Shown here: piece by piece, positions 26,060-35,487 of the stretch
How positions within the stretch are numbered: position 1 is the first letter of the stretch
Layout: every line of letters begins with the position of its first letter
Origin: JBCBKL01 sp038521825
GTDB taxonomy: Bacteria; Pseudomonadota; Alphaproteobacteria; Rhodobacterales; Rhodobacteraceae
Direction: 5' to 3'
NCBI GenBank assembly: GCA_038521825.1
Contig: JBCBKL010000004.1
Location: forward strand, 124,001 to 188,000
Length of the DNA: 64,000 bases
Notes under the pieces: generated by a model
What the model saw: the letters and a program-made list of their open reading frames with translations, nothing else
Told to the model about the DNA's origin: nothing
Database searches by the model: none
Translations under genes and position numbers: made by a program

Positions 26060-26518
26060 TCAATTCTCTTCGAGATCTTGCGCGAGTTTGAAGCCGATCC
26101 GGACCGGTTCTTCCTCTTCTGTCGCTTTCGGAAGGGCCCGGAACATGACGTTGAGTTGGCTGACGTGCTGAACAAGCTGGGTTTTGGCACCCCCTCGATC
26201 GGATCCGTAGAAGGTCACGATATCGGGGTCATAATATCCCATGCCTTCGATACGCAGCACACCGGCATCGCCGCCGGTGAACCCCATGGCAACCTCTTGA
26301 TCGTTGTCGAGGCTTTCTTCGAAATTCTTCAGGTAGATGATGATGCGCTCATAAGCCCATCGAGCCGGGCTTTTCTGGGCGAGTGGCGTCTTAGTGACGC
26401 CTTCTGGCACGTTGTTTTCGTCGACCGCTTTCGCGTCCGGGTCGCAGTGGACTTCATGCGGTTTGGGCATGGCAGCAGCTTCGGCTGCCTCTGCCGTCGT
26501 CTGGATGTTCTCTTCCAT
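26060..26518 (-). CDS. DUF6173 family protein
   Basis: A 152-residue soluble acidic protein. A low-complexity N-terminus (EENIQTTAEAAEAAAMPKPH) leads to a compact domain with SPARWAYERIIIYLKNFEE, VAMGFTGGDAGVLRIEGMGY, YDPDIVTFYG and LNVMFRALPK, a pattern I associate with DUF6173. Function is unknown. The ATG at 26518 is the family-like start. It follows the MBL-fold hydrolase by 4 bp on the same strand and is probably co-transcribed with it. Confidence 0.8.
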   Translation of the reverse strand: MEENIQTTAEAAEAAAMPKPHEVHCDPDAKAVDENNVPEGVTKTPLAQKSPARWAYERIIIYLKNFEESLDNDQEVAMGFTGGDAGVLRIEGMGYYDPDIVTFYGSDRGGAKTQLVQHVSQLNVMFRALPKATEEEEPVRIGFKLAQDLEEN

Positions 26519-26522
26519 ACCG

Positions 26523-27569
26523 TCAGTCCTTACGCTGATAGACCCAAGCACCATCGGCCCGCCTTTGGCGCGATGCAAGACCGGTTTGATAGAGATGAGA
26601 CAGGTGGGCGACCGCTTCGACCAACGCGAGGCCGTATTCGCCTTCGCCGATATTCCGCTTGAACAGCGGTGCAAAGCAGTCTCCGGCAGCCTTCGGTGTA
26701 TCAATAAACGCTAACAAACGCTCCAGAGCACCATGATGGTTTTCGATCAGTTGCCGCATCCGGGTCGGAAGGCCGGTAAACGGCAGCTTGTGGCCTCCTA
26801 GAACAAGATGGTCATCGCGGGCCATCGGGGCCAGCCGCTCGCATGCCTCAAGCCAGTCACCGATTGGGTCGGCCATCGGTTCTGTCGCATAGACCCCGAT
26901 ATTGGGGCTGATTGACGGCAGGATCTGATCGCCCGAAAGGACAAGGTTGTCGTCGCGGCTCCAGAATGTGGCGTGTTCGGGCGCATGACCGTTGCCCATA
27001 TGGATGTCCCAGGTCCGACCGCCCATATTGATCGTCTGATCCTGCTGAAGCCGCTCATACCCCAATGGCAACGGGGCGACGATATCGGCGAAGTTGAACG
27101 GCCGTTCTTTGCTGCGTTTTTCCAGGGTTGCCGGATCCATGCCAGCGCTCCGATAGAAATCGAGCGTTTCGGAATTGGGCGTCGCTTGCACGTCCAGCGT
27201 CAGCATACGCGCCATCAGCCACGCGGTTCGGGTTGTCAGCAGCGAGGCCCCGAACTCGGTTTGCAGCCAACCCGCAAGCCCGACGTGATCGGGATGATGA
27301 TGGGTCACGACGGCGCGCATCACCGGCTTGCCGTCAAGCGGGCCCTCCATCATCGTTCGCCAGATTTCCTTGGTTTTGTTCGAGGCAAAGCCGGTGTCGA
27401 TCACCGTCCAGCCGTCGCCGTCATCCAGCGCATAGATGTTGACGTGGTCGAGCTTCATCGGCAGCGGCAGGCGGAACCAGAGAACGCCATCCGCCACTTC
27501 GGTCGCGGTTCCATGTGCGGGCGGGTCCGCCCACGGATAGCGAAGACCCGCGGGCGACCCGTCAGCCAT
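26523..27569 (-). CDS. MBL-fold metallo-hydrolase
   Basis: A 348-residue metallo-beta-lactamase-fold enzyme. The metal site THHHPDHVGLAGWL lies at about residues 91-104, preceded by NIYALDDGDGWTVIDTGF. Later ligands lie in GHAPEHATFWS and LSGDQILP. About 100 extra C-terminal helical residues (PTRMRQLIENHHGALERLL) are typical of the LACTB2-like hydrolases. The substrate is unknown. It touches the acyl-CoA dehydrogenase stop at 27569, so the pair is likely an operon acting on acyl-CoA or thioester metabolites. Confidence 0.9.
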   Translation of the reverse strand: MADGSPAGLRYPWADPPAHGTATEVADGVLWFRLPLPMKLDHVNIYALDDGDGWTVIDTGFASNKTKEIWRTMMEGPLDGKPVMRAVVTHHHPDHVGLAGWLQTEFGASLLTTRTAWLMARMLTLDVQATPNSETLDFYRSAGMDPATLEKRSKERPFNFADIVAPLPLGYERLQQDQTINMGGRTWDIHMGNGHAPEHATFWSRDDNLVLSGDQILPSISPNIGVYATEPMADPIGDWLEACERLAPMARDDHLVLGGHKLPFTGLPTRMRQLIENHHGALERLLAFIDTPKAAGDCFAPLFKRNIGEGEYGLALVEAVAHLSHLYQTGLASRQRRADGAWVYQRKD

Positions 27570-29281
27570 CAGGCCGCTAGCTCATCGTGCGACATGGCAT
27601 AAAGATCGTCGGCCCCGGCCCCGGCATGGGCCAGCAGAGACGCATGTTCCGGCAACAGGCGCTGGATGTAGAACCGCGCCAGTTTCTCGCGCTGTCCGCC
27701 CTTGTCCGCCATTGCGGCCTTGAGATGGAGATGTCCGCCAAGGACGCGCGCAAAGGCCCGCAGGTAAGGCACCGCGCCGGCAAAGCGATTGTTGAGATCA
27801 TTCTGCTCAGTCAGCCATTCGGTCGTCTCGCGCAGCGACTCGCTGGCCTGCCAGACGGCTTCGGCCAGGTCGGGCAGAGTTGATCGGGCATCTTCGGCAT
27901 GGGCTTCGATCTCATCCAAGAGACGGGCAGCGGCGTCGCCGCCATCCATCATCTTGCGTGCGACGAGGTCCATTGCCTGAATTCCGTTCGTGCCCTCGTA
28001 GATTGTCGTGACACGCACGTCCCGGGCAAATTGCGCCGCACCCGTTTCTTCGACAAAGCCCATGCCGCCGTGAACCTGAATACCGGTCGAGGCGACCTCG
28101 TTGCCCACATCGGTTCCAAAGGCCTTGGCGATCGGCGTCAGGAAAGCGGCCCGCGCCGTCCATTCCGCGTCACCCGTTGCGGTCGCCATGTCGATAGAGA
28201 TGGCGCATGACAGGGCGATGGCCCGCGCAGCAAAGACATCGGCCTTCATGGTCAGCAGCATCCGCCGCACGTCAGCATGATCGACGATTGTCTTGCCACC
28301 CTCGATCGCCACACGGCCCTGCTTTCGGTCCATCGCATAGGCAAGTGCGTGCTGGTACGCACCTTCCGCTGCACCAACACCTTGGCCACCAACGCCAAGG
28401 CGTGCGTTGTTCATCATCGTGAACATGGCCGCCATGCCGCCGCCTTCCGGTCCGACCATCCAGCCTTGGGCACCGTCGTACTGCATTACGCACGTGGGTG
28501 AACCATGCAGGCCCATCTTGTGTTCTAGGCTGACCACCTTGAGCGTATTGGCCACGCCCGCATTGCCGCGATCGTCAGGAATGCGCTTGGGCACAATAAA
28601 GAGGCTGATCCCCTTGGTGCCTGCCGGCGCACCCGGCAGACGGGCCAGTACCAGATGGCAGACATTTTCGGTAAAGTCGTTGTCGCCCCATGAGATATAA
28701 ATCTTCTGACCGGTGATCGCGTAGGTGCCATCGCCGTTCTCTTCGGCCTTGGTCGTGAGCGCGCCTACATCCGAGCCAGCCTGTGGTTCAGTGAGGTTCA
28801 TCGTGCCCGTCCATTCACCCGAAATCAGCTTCGGAAGGTAAAGCGCCTTGATTTCATCGCTTGCGTGATGTTCCAGCGCCTCGATCTGGCCTTGGCTCAT
28901 CAGCGGGGCAAGCTGCAGCGACAGGCAAGCCGCCGCCATCATCTCGTTGACCGCCGTCGTCAGGGTCATCGGCAATCCCATGCCGCCATATTCGGGGTCG
29001 GCACTCATCCCGATCCAGCCGCCTTCGCCAATGGCTCGGTATCCTTCGGCATAACCGGGCGACGTGCGAACGACGCCGTTTTCCAGATGCGCGGGGTGCA
29101 AATCGCCGGGGCGCTGCAGCGGCGCGATCATATCCTCGCACAGTTTGCCCGCCTCGCTGAGGATGGCTCGGGTCACGTCGTTGGTCGCTTCGGCAAAGCG
29201 TTCCGTTGCGCGGACCTGCTCCAGTCCAACGACATGATCAAAAAGGAAGGCATAGTCTTCAACAGGGGCGCGAAATGGCAT
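27569..29281 (-). CDS. Large acyl-CoA dehydrogenase (DmdC-like class)
   Basis: A flavoprotein of 570 residues, longer than the 380-400 of classical acyl-CoA dehydrogenases because of an extra C-terminal domain. Visible features are TEPQAGSDVGAL (FAD/substrate region), GQKIYISWGDND, VHGGMGFVEETGAAQFARD and YEGTNGIQAMDLVARK. The latter is where the catalytic base lies in related enzymes. The closest class I can recall includes 3-methylmercaptopropionyl-CoA dehydrogenase (DmdC) of roseobacters, but paralogues act on other acyl-CoAs. Electrons would pass to the ETF/ETF-QO system (ETF-QO at 37.3 kb). Confidence 0.88.
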   Translation of the reverse strand: MPFRAPVEDYAFLFDHVVGLEQVRATERFAEATNDVTRAILSEAGKLCEDMIAPLQRPGDLHPAHLENGVVRTSPGYAEGYRAIGEGGWIGMSADPEYGGMGLPMTLTTAVNEMMAAACLSLQLAPLMSQGQIEALEHHASDEIKALYLPKLISGEWTGTMNLTEPQAGSDVGALTTKAEENGDGTYAITGQKIYISWGDNDFTENVCHLVLARLPGAPAGTKGISLFIVPKRIPDDRGNAGVANTLKVVSLEHKMGLHGSPTCVMQYDGAQGWMVGPEGGGMAAMFTMMNNARLGVGGQGVGAAEGAYQHALAYAMDRKQGRVAIEGGKTIVDHADVRRMLLTMKADVFAARAIALSCAISIDMATATGDAEWTARAAFLTPIAKAFGTDVGNEVASTGIQVHGGMGFVEETGAAQFARDVRVTTIYEGTNGIQAMDLVARKMMDGGDAAARLLDEIEAHAEDARSTLPDLAEAVWQASESLRETTEWLTEQNDLNNRFAGAVPYLRAFARVLGGHLHLKAAMADKGGQREKLARFYIQRLLPEHASLLAHAGAGADDLYAMSHDELAA

Positions 29282-29412
29282 AACAGCCTCCAGATGGTCA
29301 CCGGCGAAAGCCGGTTGCAGTCACATATACACGGTCGAGCCAGAGGATGGTCGGGCCACCCCGTTCAGGCAAGGGCAACGCGGCGTCACAAACCGATGGG
29401 ACACAAAAGCGC

Positions 29413-30351
29413 ATGAAAAAGGCCGAGACGCGGCTGCTGTCTTCATCGCCTGAAGACATCGACAACGCGGCGGCCTTGCTGGCCAGTGGGCAGCTCGTCG
29501 CTTTTCCAACCGAGACGGTCTATGGCCTGGGCGCTGACGCCCGCAACGGTGAGGCTGTCGCCAGGATCTTTGAGGCCAAGGGGCGACCGTCGTTCAACCC
29601 CCTCATCGTCCATGTGGCGGACATCGCTGCGGCGCGGAAACTGGTGCAATGGTCGGATAAGGCAGAGGCCCTTGCCCGAGCGTTCTGGCCCGGCCCCCTC
29701 AGCCTCGTCTTGCCACTGGCGCCTGAGCATGGGCTTTCATCGCTGGTGACTGCAGGCCTTGATACCGTGGCGATCCGGGCTCCGGCGCATCCCGTTGCGC
29801 GCGCCTTGCTGTCCAGCTTCGGCGGCCCGGTGGCGGCGCCATCGGCGAACCCATCGGGCCGCATCAGTCCAACGACCGCGCGGCATGTGTTTGCCGGACT
29901 CTCAGATCGGGTCGATGCCGTTGTTGATGCAGGGCGTTGCGAGGTGGGGCTTGAAAGCACAATCGTGGCGCCCGGTCACCCCACGCGGCTGCTGCGGGCC
30001 GGTGGCGTCCCGTCGGAAAAGATCGAGGCGGTGCTGGGGGAACCCATGGCCGAAGCAGGTGAAGGCATCAACGCGCCGGGGCAGCTCGTTTCGCATTACG
30101 CGCCCGGTGCCAGCGTCCGCCTCAATGCGGATAAGCCCGAACCCGGCGAGGTGCTTCTTGGCTTTGGACCGATGGAGGCGGATGTGAATCTCTCTGAGAC
30201 TGGCGATCTGACCGAGGCCGCCGCGTCTCTCTTCGACGCCCTTCACCAACTTGACGCCACGGGCAAGCCCATTGCCGTGGCACCCATTCCGGAAATCGGT
30301 CTTGGGCGGGCCATCAACGATCGTCTGCGCCGCGCCGCCGCCCCACGCTAG
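29413..30351 (+). CDS. L-threonylcarbamoyladenylate synthase
   Basis: Sua5/YrdC enzyme that makes threonylcarbamoyl-AMP for t6A modification of tRNAs decoding ANN codons. The 312-residue length includes the N-terminal YrdC domain (VAFPTETVYGLGADARN, then KGRPSFNPLIVHV, then APSANPSGRISPT). The C-terminal Sua5 domain follows, joined by the linker GQLVSHYAPGASVRL. I use the ATG at 29413 that gives MKKAETRLL, because the upstream extension is not family-like. It is divergent from the acyl-CoA dehydrogenase. Confidence 0.95.
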   Translation: MKKAETRLLSSSPEDIDNAAALLASGQLVAFPTETVYGLGADARNGEAVARIFEAKGRPSFNPLIVHVADIAAARKLVQWSDKAEALARAFWPGPLSLVLPLAPEHGLSSLVTAGLDTVAIRAPAHPVARALLSSFGGPVAAPSANPSGRISPTTARHVFAGLSDRVDAVVDAGRCEVGLESTIVAPGHPTRLLRAGGVPSEKIEAVLGEPMAEAGEGINAPGQLVSHYAPGASVRLNADKPEPGEVLLGFGPMEADVNLSETGDLTEAAASLFDALHQLDATGKPIAVAPIPEIGLGRAINDRLRRAAAPR

Positions 30352-30671
30352 CCCAGCAGGTAGAGCAATGTGTAGAGCGTCGCCAGCCCTGCAGCGATCG
30401 CGATGAGGACGTTCTTGGTAATCCAGCAAACCAACACCGTCACGATGCTGGCGGTCAGCCGCGCTGGCTCTGGCCATCCGTTGTCACCCGAAAAGGCGAT
30501 GATGGGGGTGACGAGGGCCGGAATGATGGCCACTGCCGTGTATCGCAGATGGCGCAGGAACCATTCGGGCATCGGGCGGTTCCCGACGATGCCCAGAAAC
30601 GTAAAGCGCAAGAGATAGCTGCCGATCCCGAGGCCGATGATGACGATCCAGAGGTTATGATCCTCGATCAT
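30348..30671 (-). CDS. azlD: AzlD-type branched-chain amino acid transport subunit
   Basis: A 107-residue, four-helix membrane protein of the AzlD family (WIVIIGLGIGSYLLRFTFLG, then FLRHLRYTAVAIIPALVTPI). It pairs with AzlC to export branched-chain amino acids or analogues. Its start overlaps the azlC stop (ATGA at 30668-30671), and its end overlaps the convergent Sua5 gene by 4 bp. Confidence 0.92.
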   Translation of the reverse strand: MIEDHNLWIVIIGLGIGSYLLRFTFLGIVGNRPMPEWFLRHLRYTAVAIIPALVTPIIAFSGDNGWPEPARLTASIVTVLVCWITKNVLIAIAAGLATLYTLLYLLG

Positions 30672-31387
30672 GTCCCACTCACCTTATCGATCACAAGCCA
30701 CCGTTCGGTCTGCGCCCCCGCCATCATCCCCGCGATCCCTGCGACCAGCAGACCAAGGGAATAGGGCAGTGCGGCCGCAAAAAGGCTCACCACTATGGAC
30801 ACGCCAGCCGCAACGATATGGGCCGGGGTTCGCAGCATTGGCGTCACAAGAGCAAGGAAGGTGATGGGCAGGGCGAAATCGAGCGCAAAGCTTTCAGGGA
30901 TTTGCGCCCCGATGGCGGCACCGACGAACGTGAAAAGGTACCACAGCGGACAAACCGGCGTCACGACACCCGCGAAATAGGCCATGCGGGCCTGTATGGT
31001 CATCTGCGGCTCAGCCTCATAGCGGGCATAGGAACAGGCAAAGGACTGATCGACCAAGAAATATGCCGCGATGGCCCGCTGCCACAGCGGAGCCGACCCG
31101 ATAAAAGGCGTGAGAGAGGCGGAATACATCGCCATCCTCAGATTGACGGCGAGGGAAGAGGCCAGAACGATCAGGGTCGGCACGTCATCCTGCATCAGCT
31201 GAAGCGCTGTAAATTGAGCTGCCCCCGCGATCACCACTACGGAAAAAGCGAGCGTTTCGAATACGCTTAGACCAGCCTCGGTCGCGAGGATGCCGAACAG
31301 CATCGAAAAGGGCGCGATGACCAGCAAGAATGGCGAACCATCCCGGATGCCGGACAGGTAGGCAGATTTTGTGGTGGTGATGGGCAT
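30668..31387 (-). CDS. azlC: AzlC-family amino acid exporter
   Basis: A 239-residue membrane protein with the AzlC opening YLSGIRDGSPFLLVIAPFSMLFG, VVIAGAAQFTALQLM and LAVNLRMAMYSASLTPF. It forms the large subunit of the AzlCD exporter. It diverges from fdhD with only 46 bp between starts, so the two promoters must be compact or overlapping. Confidence 0.93.
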   Translation of the reverse strand: MPITTTKSAYLSGIRDGSPFLLVIAPFSMLFGILATEAGLSVFETLAFSVVVIAGAAQFTALQLMQDDVPTLIVLASSLAVNLRMAMYSASLTPFIGSAPLWQRAIAAYFLVDQSFACSYARYEAEPQMTIQARMAYFAGVVTPVCPLWYLFTFVGAAIGAQIPESFALDFALPITFLALVTPMLRTPAHIVAAGVSIVVSLFAAALPYSLGLLVAGIAGMMAGAQTERWLVIDKVSGT

Positions 31388-31433
31388 AAAGACCCCCTAG
31401 ATTCCGTCCACGATTATCGTTCGCGAAGGGGGG

Positions 31434-32321
31434 ATGCAATTGGCGCGGCGCAACGATCTAGACGGGTATGTCCTAGCGCCCGATCCCGCACGCCCCGGCT
31501 TGACACGGGCCGTAACCGGTATCGATCAGACCGGTGCCCCGACCCGCATTTCAGTCGTCGAAGAGCGCCCGCTGACGATCTATCTCAACAGCCGCGAAAT
31601 CGTGACGGCGATGACGATCGGCGACTATCCCGAATACTTGGCGCTTGGCTTTCTGCGCAATCAGGGGATGCTTGCGGAGGGTGACGCGGTGACGGCTGTT
31701 GATTACGACGACGAGCTTGATGTGGTCGTGGTGCGGACTGCCACGCAGACCGATCATGAAGAAAAGCTGCAGAAAAAGACCCGTACCTCTGGCTGTGCCG
31801 TCGGGACCGTTTTCGGCGACATGATGGAGGGGCTCGATGGGCTCGTCCTGCCTCAGACCGAGGTCCGCACGTCCTGGCTTTATGCCCTTGCCAACCAGAT
31901 CAACCGGACGCCGTCGCTGTACCTCGAAGCGGGGGCGATCCACGGGACCGTCCTATGCCACCGAGATCAGCCGCTGGTTTACATGGAGGATGTCGGGCGC
32001 CACAACGCCGTCGACAAGATCGCGGGCTGGATGTTCCTGACCGGCACTGATGCGGCGGACAAGATCCTTTACACGACCGGGCGGCTGACCTCAGAAATGG
32101 TGATCAAGACCGCGCTTATGGGCATCCCGGTTCTGGCCTCGCGGTCCGGCTTTACGGCATGGGGGGTTGAGATCGCGCAGCAAGTGGGCCTAACCCTCAT
32201 CGGGCGCATGCGGGGCCAGCGTTTTGTCTGTCTGAGCGGAGAAGGCCGATTGGTTCGCGACGCGGATCCCGGTCAGCAGGCGGACGAGCCCAAAGGCGCA
32301 GGCCGAAAGGGCGCGGCATGA
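31434..32321 (+). CDS. fdhD: Formate dehydrogenase accessory sulfurtransferase
   Basis: FdhD passes sulfur to the molybdenum cofactor so that formate dehydrogenase becomes active. The 295-residue protein carries EERPLTIYLNSREIVTAM, the catalytic Cys region TRTSGCAVGTVFGD, VYMEDVGRHNAVDKIAGW and LTSEMVIKTALMGIPVLASRS. In this group the catalytic loop has one Cys rather than the CxxC of E. coli. It heads the overlapping fdhD-mobA-mobB-moeA cluster. No formate dehydrogenase structural genes are in the window. Confidence 0.95.
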   Translation: MQLARRNDLDGYVLAPDPARPGLTRAVTGIDQTGAPTRISVVEERPLTIYLNSREIVTAMTIGDYPEYLALGFLRNQGMLAEGDAVTAVDYDDELDVVVVRTATQTDHEEKLQKKTRTSGCAVGTVFGDMMEGLDGLVLPQTEVRTSWLYALANQINRTPSLYLEAGAIHGTVLCHRDQPLVYMEDVGRHNAVDKIAGWMFLTGTDAADKILYTTGRLTSEMVIKTALMGIPVLASRSGFTAWGVEIAQQVGLTLIGRMRGQRFVCLSGEGRLVRDADPGQQADEPKGAGRKGAA

Positions 32322-32923
32322 AGGCACCGCTTGGGGTCATTCTTGCCGGTGGGCTCGCCACCCGTATGGGCGGTTGCGACAAGGGTATGCTCAAGATCGG
32401 AGAGCAAACCTTGCTGGGCCGGGTGATCGACCGGCTCTCGCCCCAGGTTGCGGGGCTCGCGCTGAACGCAAATGGGGATCCGGTGCGCTTTGCTTCCCTT
32501 CACCTGCCTATCATCCCCGACAGTATCGATGGCTATGCTGGCCCCCTTGCAGGCGTTCTTGCCGGGCTCGACTGGGCTGCGGCGCAAGGGGCAGAAACGA
32601 TCGTGACGGCCGCGGCCGACACGCCCTTTTTCCCCTGTGATCTTGTTCCGCGCCTGCAGCTTGAGGGCGAAGGCATGACCTGCCCGCTTGTCCTTGCCGC
32701 GACACGAGACGATGAGCGGATCGCCCGGCATCCGACATTCGGCCTGTGGCCGGTTGCCTTGCGGGATGATTTGCGAAAGGCGCTGGACGGAGGGCTGCGC
32801 AAGGTTGTGCTGTGGACTGATGAACATCATGGGCGCGCGGCGGTCTTTCCGACGGATGGGTTCGATCCGTTTTTTAACGTCAATACGCCCGATGATCTCG
32901 CGCGGGCTGAGGCGCTGATATGA
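32318..32923 (+). CDS. mobA: Molybdenum cofactor guanylyltransferase
   Basis: Converts Mo-molybdopterin to the guanine dinucleotide form (MGD). The 201-residue nucleotidyltransferase has the GTP-binding start GVILAGGLATRMGGCDKGML (residues 5-24) and AAADTPFFPCDLVPRL with the metal-binding Asp. It ends FFNVNTPDDLARAEAL. It overlaps fdhD and mobB by ATGA junctions. Confidence 0.96.
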   Translation: MKAPLGVILAGGLATRMGGCDKGMLKIGEQTLLGRVIDRLSPQVAGLALNANGDPVRFASLHLPIIPDSIDGYAGPLAGVLAGLDWAAAQGAETIVTAAADTPFFPCDLVPRLQLEGEGMTCPLVLAATRDDERIARHPTFGLWPVALRDDLRKALDGGLRKVVLWTDEHHGRAAVFPTDGFDPFFNVNTPDDLARAEALI

Positions 32924-33411
32924 AGCTCTACGGCGTTGTGGGATGGAAGAACGCGGGCAAAACCGGCCTGATGGAGCGGCTTGTCGCCGATATCACCGGG
33001 CGCGGTTTGTCTGTTTCGACCGTGAAGCACGCCCATCACACATTCGACGTCGATCATCCCGGCAAGGACAGCCACCGGCACCGGATCGCTGGCGCGACCG
33101 AGGTGCTGCTGGCCTCGCGCAACCGATTTGCACTGATGCATGAACTGCGAGAAGAGGATGAGCCGCGACTTGAAGATCTGCTCTCCAAACTGGCCCCGGT
33201 CGATCTTGTCCTCGTCGAAGGGTACAAGCGCGATGCCCACCCCAAGGTCGAGGCGCATCGCCAAGAAACCGGTAACCCTTTGATCGCGCCGGATGATCCT
33301 ACGATCCGGGCGGTCGCGTCCGATACGCCGCTTGATCTCGACCGCCCAGTATTCGACCTGAACAATACGAAGGCCGTCGCCGATTTCATTCTGCAAGAGG
33401 TTGACCTGTGA
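32920..33411 (+). CDS. mobB: Molybdopterin-guanine dinucleotide adaptor MobB
   Basis: A 163-residue GTP-binding protein that assists MobA. The P-loop is near the N-terminus (GVVGWKNAGKTGLMERLV), followed by STVKHAHHTFDVDHPGKDSH, and LVLVEGYKRDAHPKVE in the middle. All are family hallmarks. It has ATGA-type overlaps with mobA and with the fused moeA gene. Confidence 0.95.
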   Translation: MKLYGVVGWKNAGKTGLMERLVADITGRGLSVSTVKHAHHTFDVDHPGKDSHRHRIAGATEVLLASRNRFALMHELREEDEPRLEDLLSKLAPVDLVLVEGYKRDAHPKVEAHRQETGNPLIAPDDPTIRAVASDTPLDLDRPVFDLNNTKAVADFILQEVDL

Positions 33412-35486
33412 CTGCGTGGGATGCGGTCATCATGGTCGATTGGTCGGGTGGCAATCAGGCACCGGTCAAACCCACCAAAGACGCGATCTGGGCCTGTATC
33501 GCCCGTGGCGGCACCGCCGAAGAGCCTGTGTATCTGCGTAATCGTGAATTGGCGGAGGCATGGATCATCAACGCCATCGAAGCTGCGCGCGCGCGGGGCG
33601 AACAGGTCCTGGTGGGGTTCGATTTCCCTTTTGGCTATCCGACCGGCTTTGCCCGTGCGTTGACGGGGCAGGATGATCCGTTTGCTTTGTGGGACTGGGT
33701 TGAGGCGCGGATCGAAGATAGCCCAACGACCAACAACCGCTTCGACGTTGCCGCTGAGATCAATGCCATGTTCCCCGGGATCGGACCATTTTGGGGTAAC
33801 GGGCTCAAACGCGATATCCCGCATTTGCCCCGCCGCGGGTCCGAGCGGCAGGGCCACGGGATGCCCGAACGCCGCGCGGCCGAGCGGATCGCCAGGGGTG
33901 CTTTCCCTGTCTGGCAGCTTTCCGGCGCAGGAGCCGTTGGTGGCCAGGTTCTTATGGGCCTGCCGGTGCTCAACCGGTTGCGCCGCCGCTGGGATACGGT
34001 GTGCGTCTGGCCATTCGAGGCGCTTGACGGCCCGATCGCGCTGGTGGAAATCTGGCCGTCCCTGACGGTAGGCCAACCACCTGAGGGATGGATCAAGGAT
34101 GCCTGGCAGGTGCACGAGGTTGCGCGGATCACCTCTGGCCTGCCTGCCGACCGGCTGGCGCAGATGCTGGACGTGCCGCCGACCGAAGAAGGCTGGATCC
34201 TGGGCCTGGGTTTTGAGGATCAGCTAGCTGGCGCGCCCGAGCCTCCGCGGCTCAAGAACGATTGCTTTGCATTGCCGCCGGGTATCGATTGGGCGCCGGT
34301 TGACGACGCGCTGCAGCTCTTGCGAGAGCGGTTGGTGCCCGTCGTCGGGACGGAGATCTTGCCACTGAACGCTGCGCTTGGTCGGACCCTTGCCGCCGAT
34401 GTGGTCGCCAAGCGCGCGAACCCGCCCCATTCCAATACTGCCGTTGACGGCTATGGTTTTGCAGGGGGGCGGGACGGCGGGGTGCACCGGCTCAGATTGA
34501 TGGCGGACCGGGCTGCGGCCGGGTCTGATCCAGGTATGACCGTCCCCAATGGCCACGCCATCCGCGTTCTGACGGGGGCCGCCCTGCCCGAAGGCGTCGA
34601 TACGGTCGTACTGCAGGAAGACGTGAGCGCCAGCCACACCGAGATTGCCTTTCGCGGGCCGGTCACGGCGGGGGCCAATACAAGAAAGGCGGGCGAAGAT
34701 GTCAGGGCAGGAGAGACAATCACCAGGGCGGGTAAGCGGCTCGCTCCGGCCGACCTTGCGCTGCTCGCGGCGACGGGTTGCAACGATGTTGCGGTGCACA
34801 GACCGCTCCGGGTCGCGATCCTGTCCACTGGCGATGAACTGGTCGAGGCAGGAGAGCGCGCCTCGGCTGGCCAGATCCACGATGCCAACCGACCGATGCT
34901 GTTGGGGCTCGTGCTCCAGATGGGGCATCAGGCGCTGGATCTGGGGCGCGTGCCGGACGACCGCGCGCAGCTGAAGGCGCAACTTGACCATGCGGCTTCC
35001 AGGGCCGATGTCATTCTGACCAGCGGTGGTGCCTCGGCCGGCGACGAAGATCACGTATCGGCCCTTTTGCGCGAGGCAAACGCGATGGAGCTGTGGCGCA
35101 TCGCGATCAAGCCCGGGCGACCACTGGCGCTTGGGATGTGGCAGGGCAAACCGGTCTTCGGACTGCCCGGCAACCCAGTTGCCGCCATGGTGTGCACGCT
35201 TGTCTTTGCGGCCCCGGCGCTGGCGGTGCTCGGTGGGCGATGCTGGCCCGAACCTCAGGGCTATCTGCTGCCCGCCGCGTTCAAGAAACGAAAGCAGGGT
35301 GGGCGACGCGAATTCCTGCGGGCCCGCGTCAGGAATGGTCAGGCCGAGGTGTTTGCCTCTGAAGGATCCGGGCGCATCAGCGGGCTAAGCTGGGCCGAAG
35401 GTCTGGTCGAGTTGCCGGATGAGGCCGTAACCATCACACTCGGCGATCCGGTGCGGTTCATCCCCTGGGACAGCTTTATCGGCTAA
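33408..35486 (+). CDS. MoeA molybdotransferase fused to an RNase H-like N-terminal domain
   Basis: A 692-residue two-part protein. Residues about 300-692 are MoeA (molybdopterin molybdotransferase): NTAVDGYG (343-350), STGDELVEAG, TSGGASAGDEDHVSALL and GLPGNPVAAMV. Residues 1 to about 290 form a separate domain beginning DAVIMVDWSGGNQAP, with VLVGFDFPFGYPTGF (about 68-82) and a late VEIWPSL. This pattern resembles the DUF429/RNase H-like fold, although I cannot assign a function. The junction is in frame with no sign of a sequencing error. It is the last gene of the fdhD-mobA-mobB cluster. Confidence 0.85.
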   Translation: MTAWDAVIMVDWSGGNQAPVKPTKDAIWACIARGGTAEEPVYLRNRELAEAWIINAIEAARARGEQVLVGFDFPFGYPTGFARALTGQDDPFALWDWVEARIEDSPTTNNRFDVAAEINAMFPGIGPFWGNGLKRDIPHLPRRGSERQGHGMPERRAAERIARGAFPVWQLSGAGAVGGQVLMGLPVLNRLRRRWDTVCVWPFEALDGPIALVEIWPSLTVGQPPEGWIKDAWQVHEVARITSGLPADRLAQMLDVPPTEEGWILGLGFEDQLAGAPEPPRLKNDCFALPPGIDWAPVDDALQLLRERLVPVVGTEILPLNAALGRTLAADVVAKRANPPHSNTAVDGYGFAGGRDGGVHRLRLMADRAAAGSDPGMTVPNGHAIRVLTGAALPEGVDTVVLQEDVSASHTEIAFRGPVTAGANTRKAGEDVRAGETITRAGKRLAPADLALLAATGCNDVAVHRPLRVAILSTGDELVEAGERASAGQIHDANRPMLLGLVLQMGHQALDLGRVPDDRAQLKAQLDHAASRADVILTSGGASAGDEDHVSALLREANAMELWRIAIKPGRPLALGMWQGKPVFGLPGNPVAAMVCTLVFAAPALAVLGGRCWPEPQGYLLPAAFKKRKQGGRREFLRARVRNGQAEVFASEGSGRISGLSWAEGLVELPDEAVTITLGDPVRFIPWDSFIG

Positions 35487-35487
35487 G

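Noticed and set aside
33054..34115. 353-codon open frame on the minus strand
   Set aside because: Antisense to mobB and the fused moeA gene.
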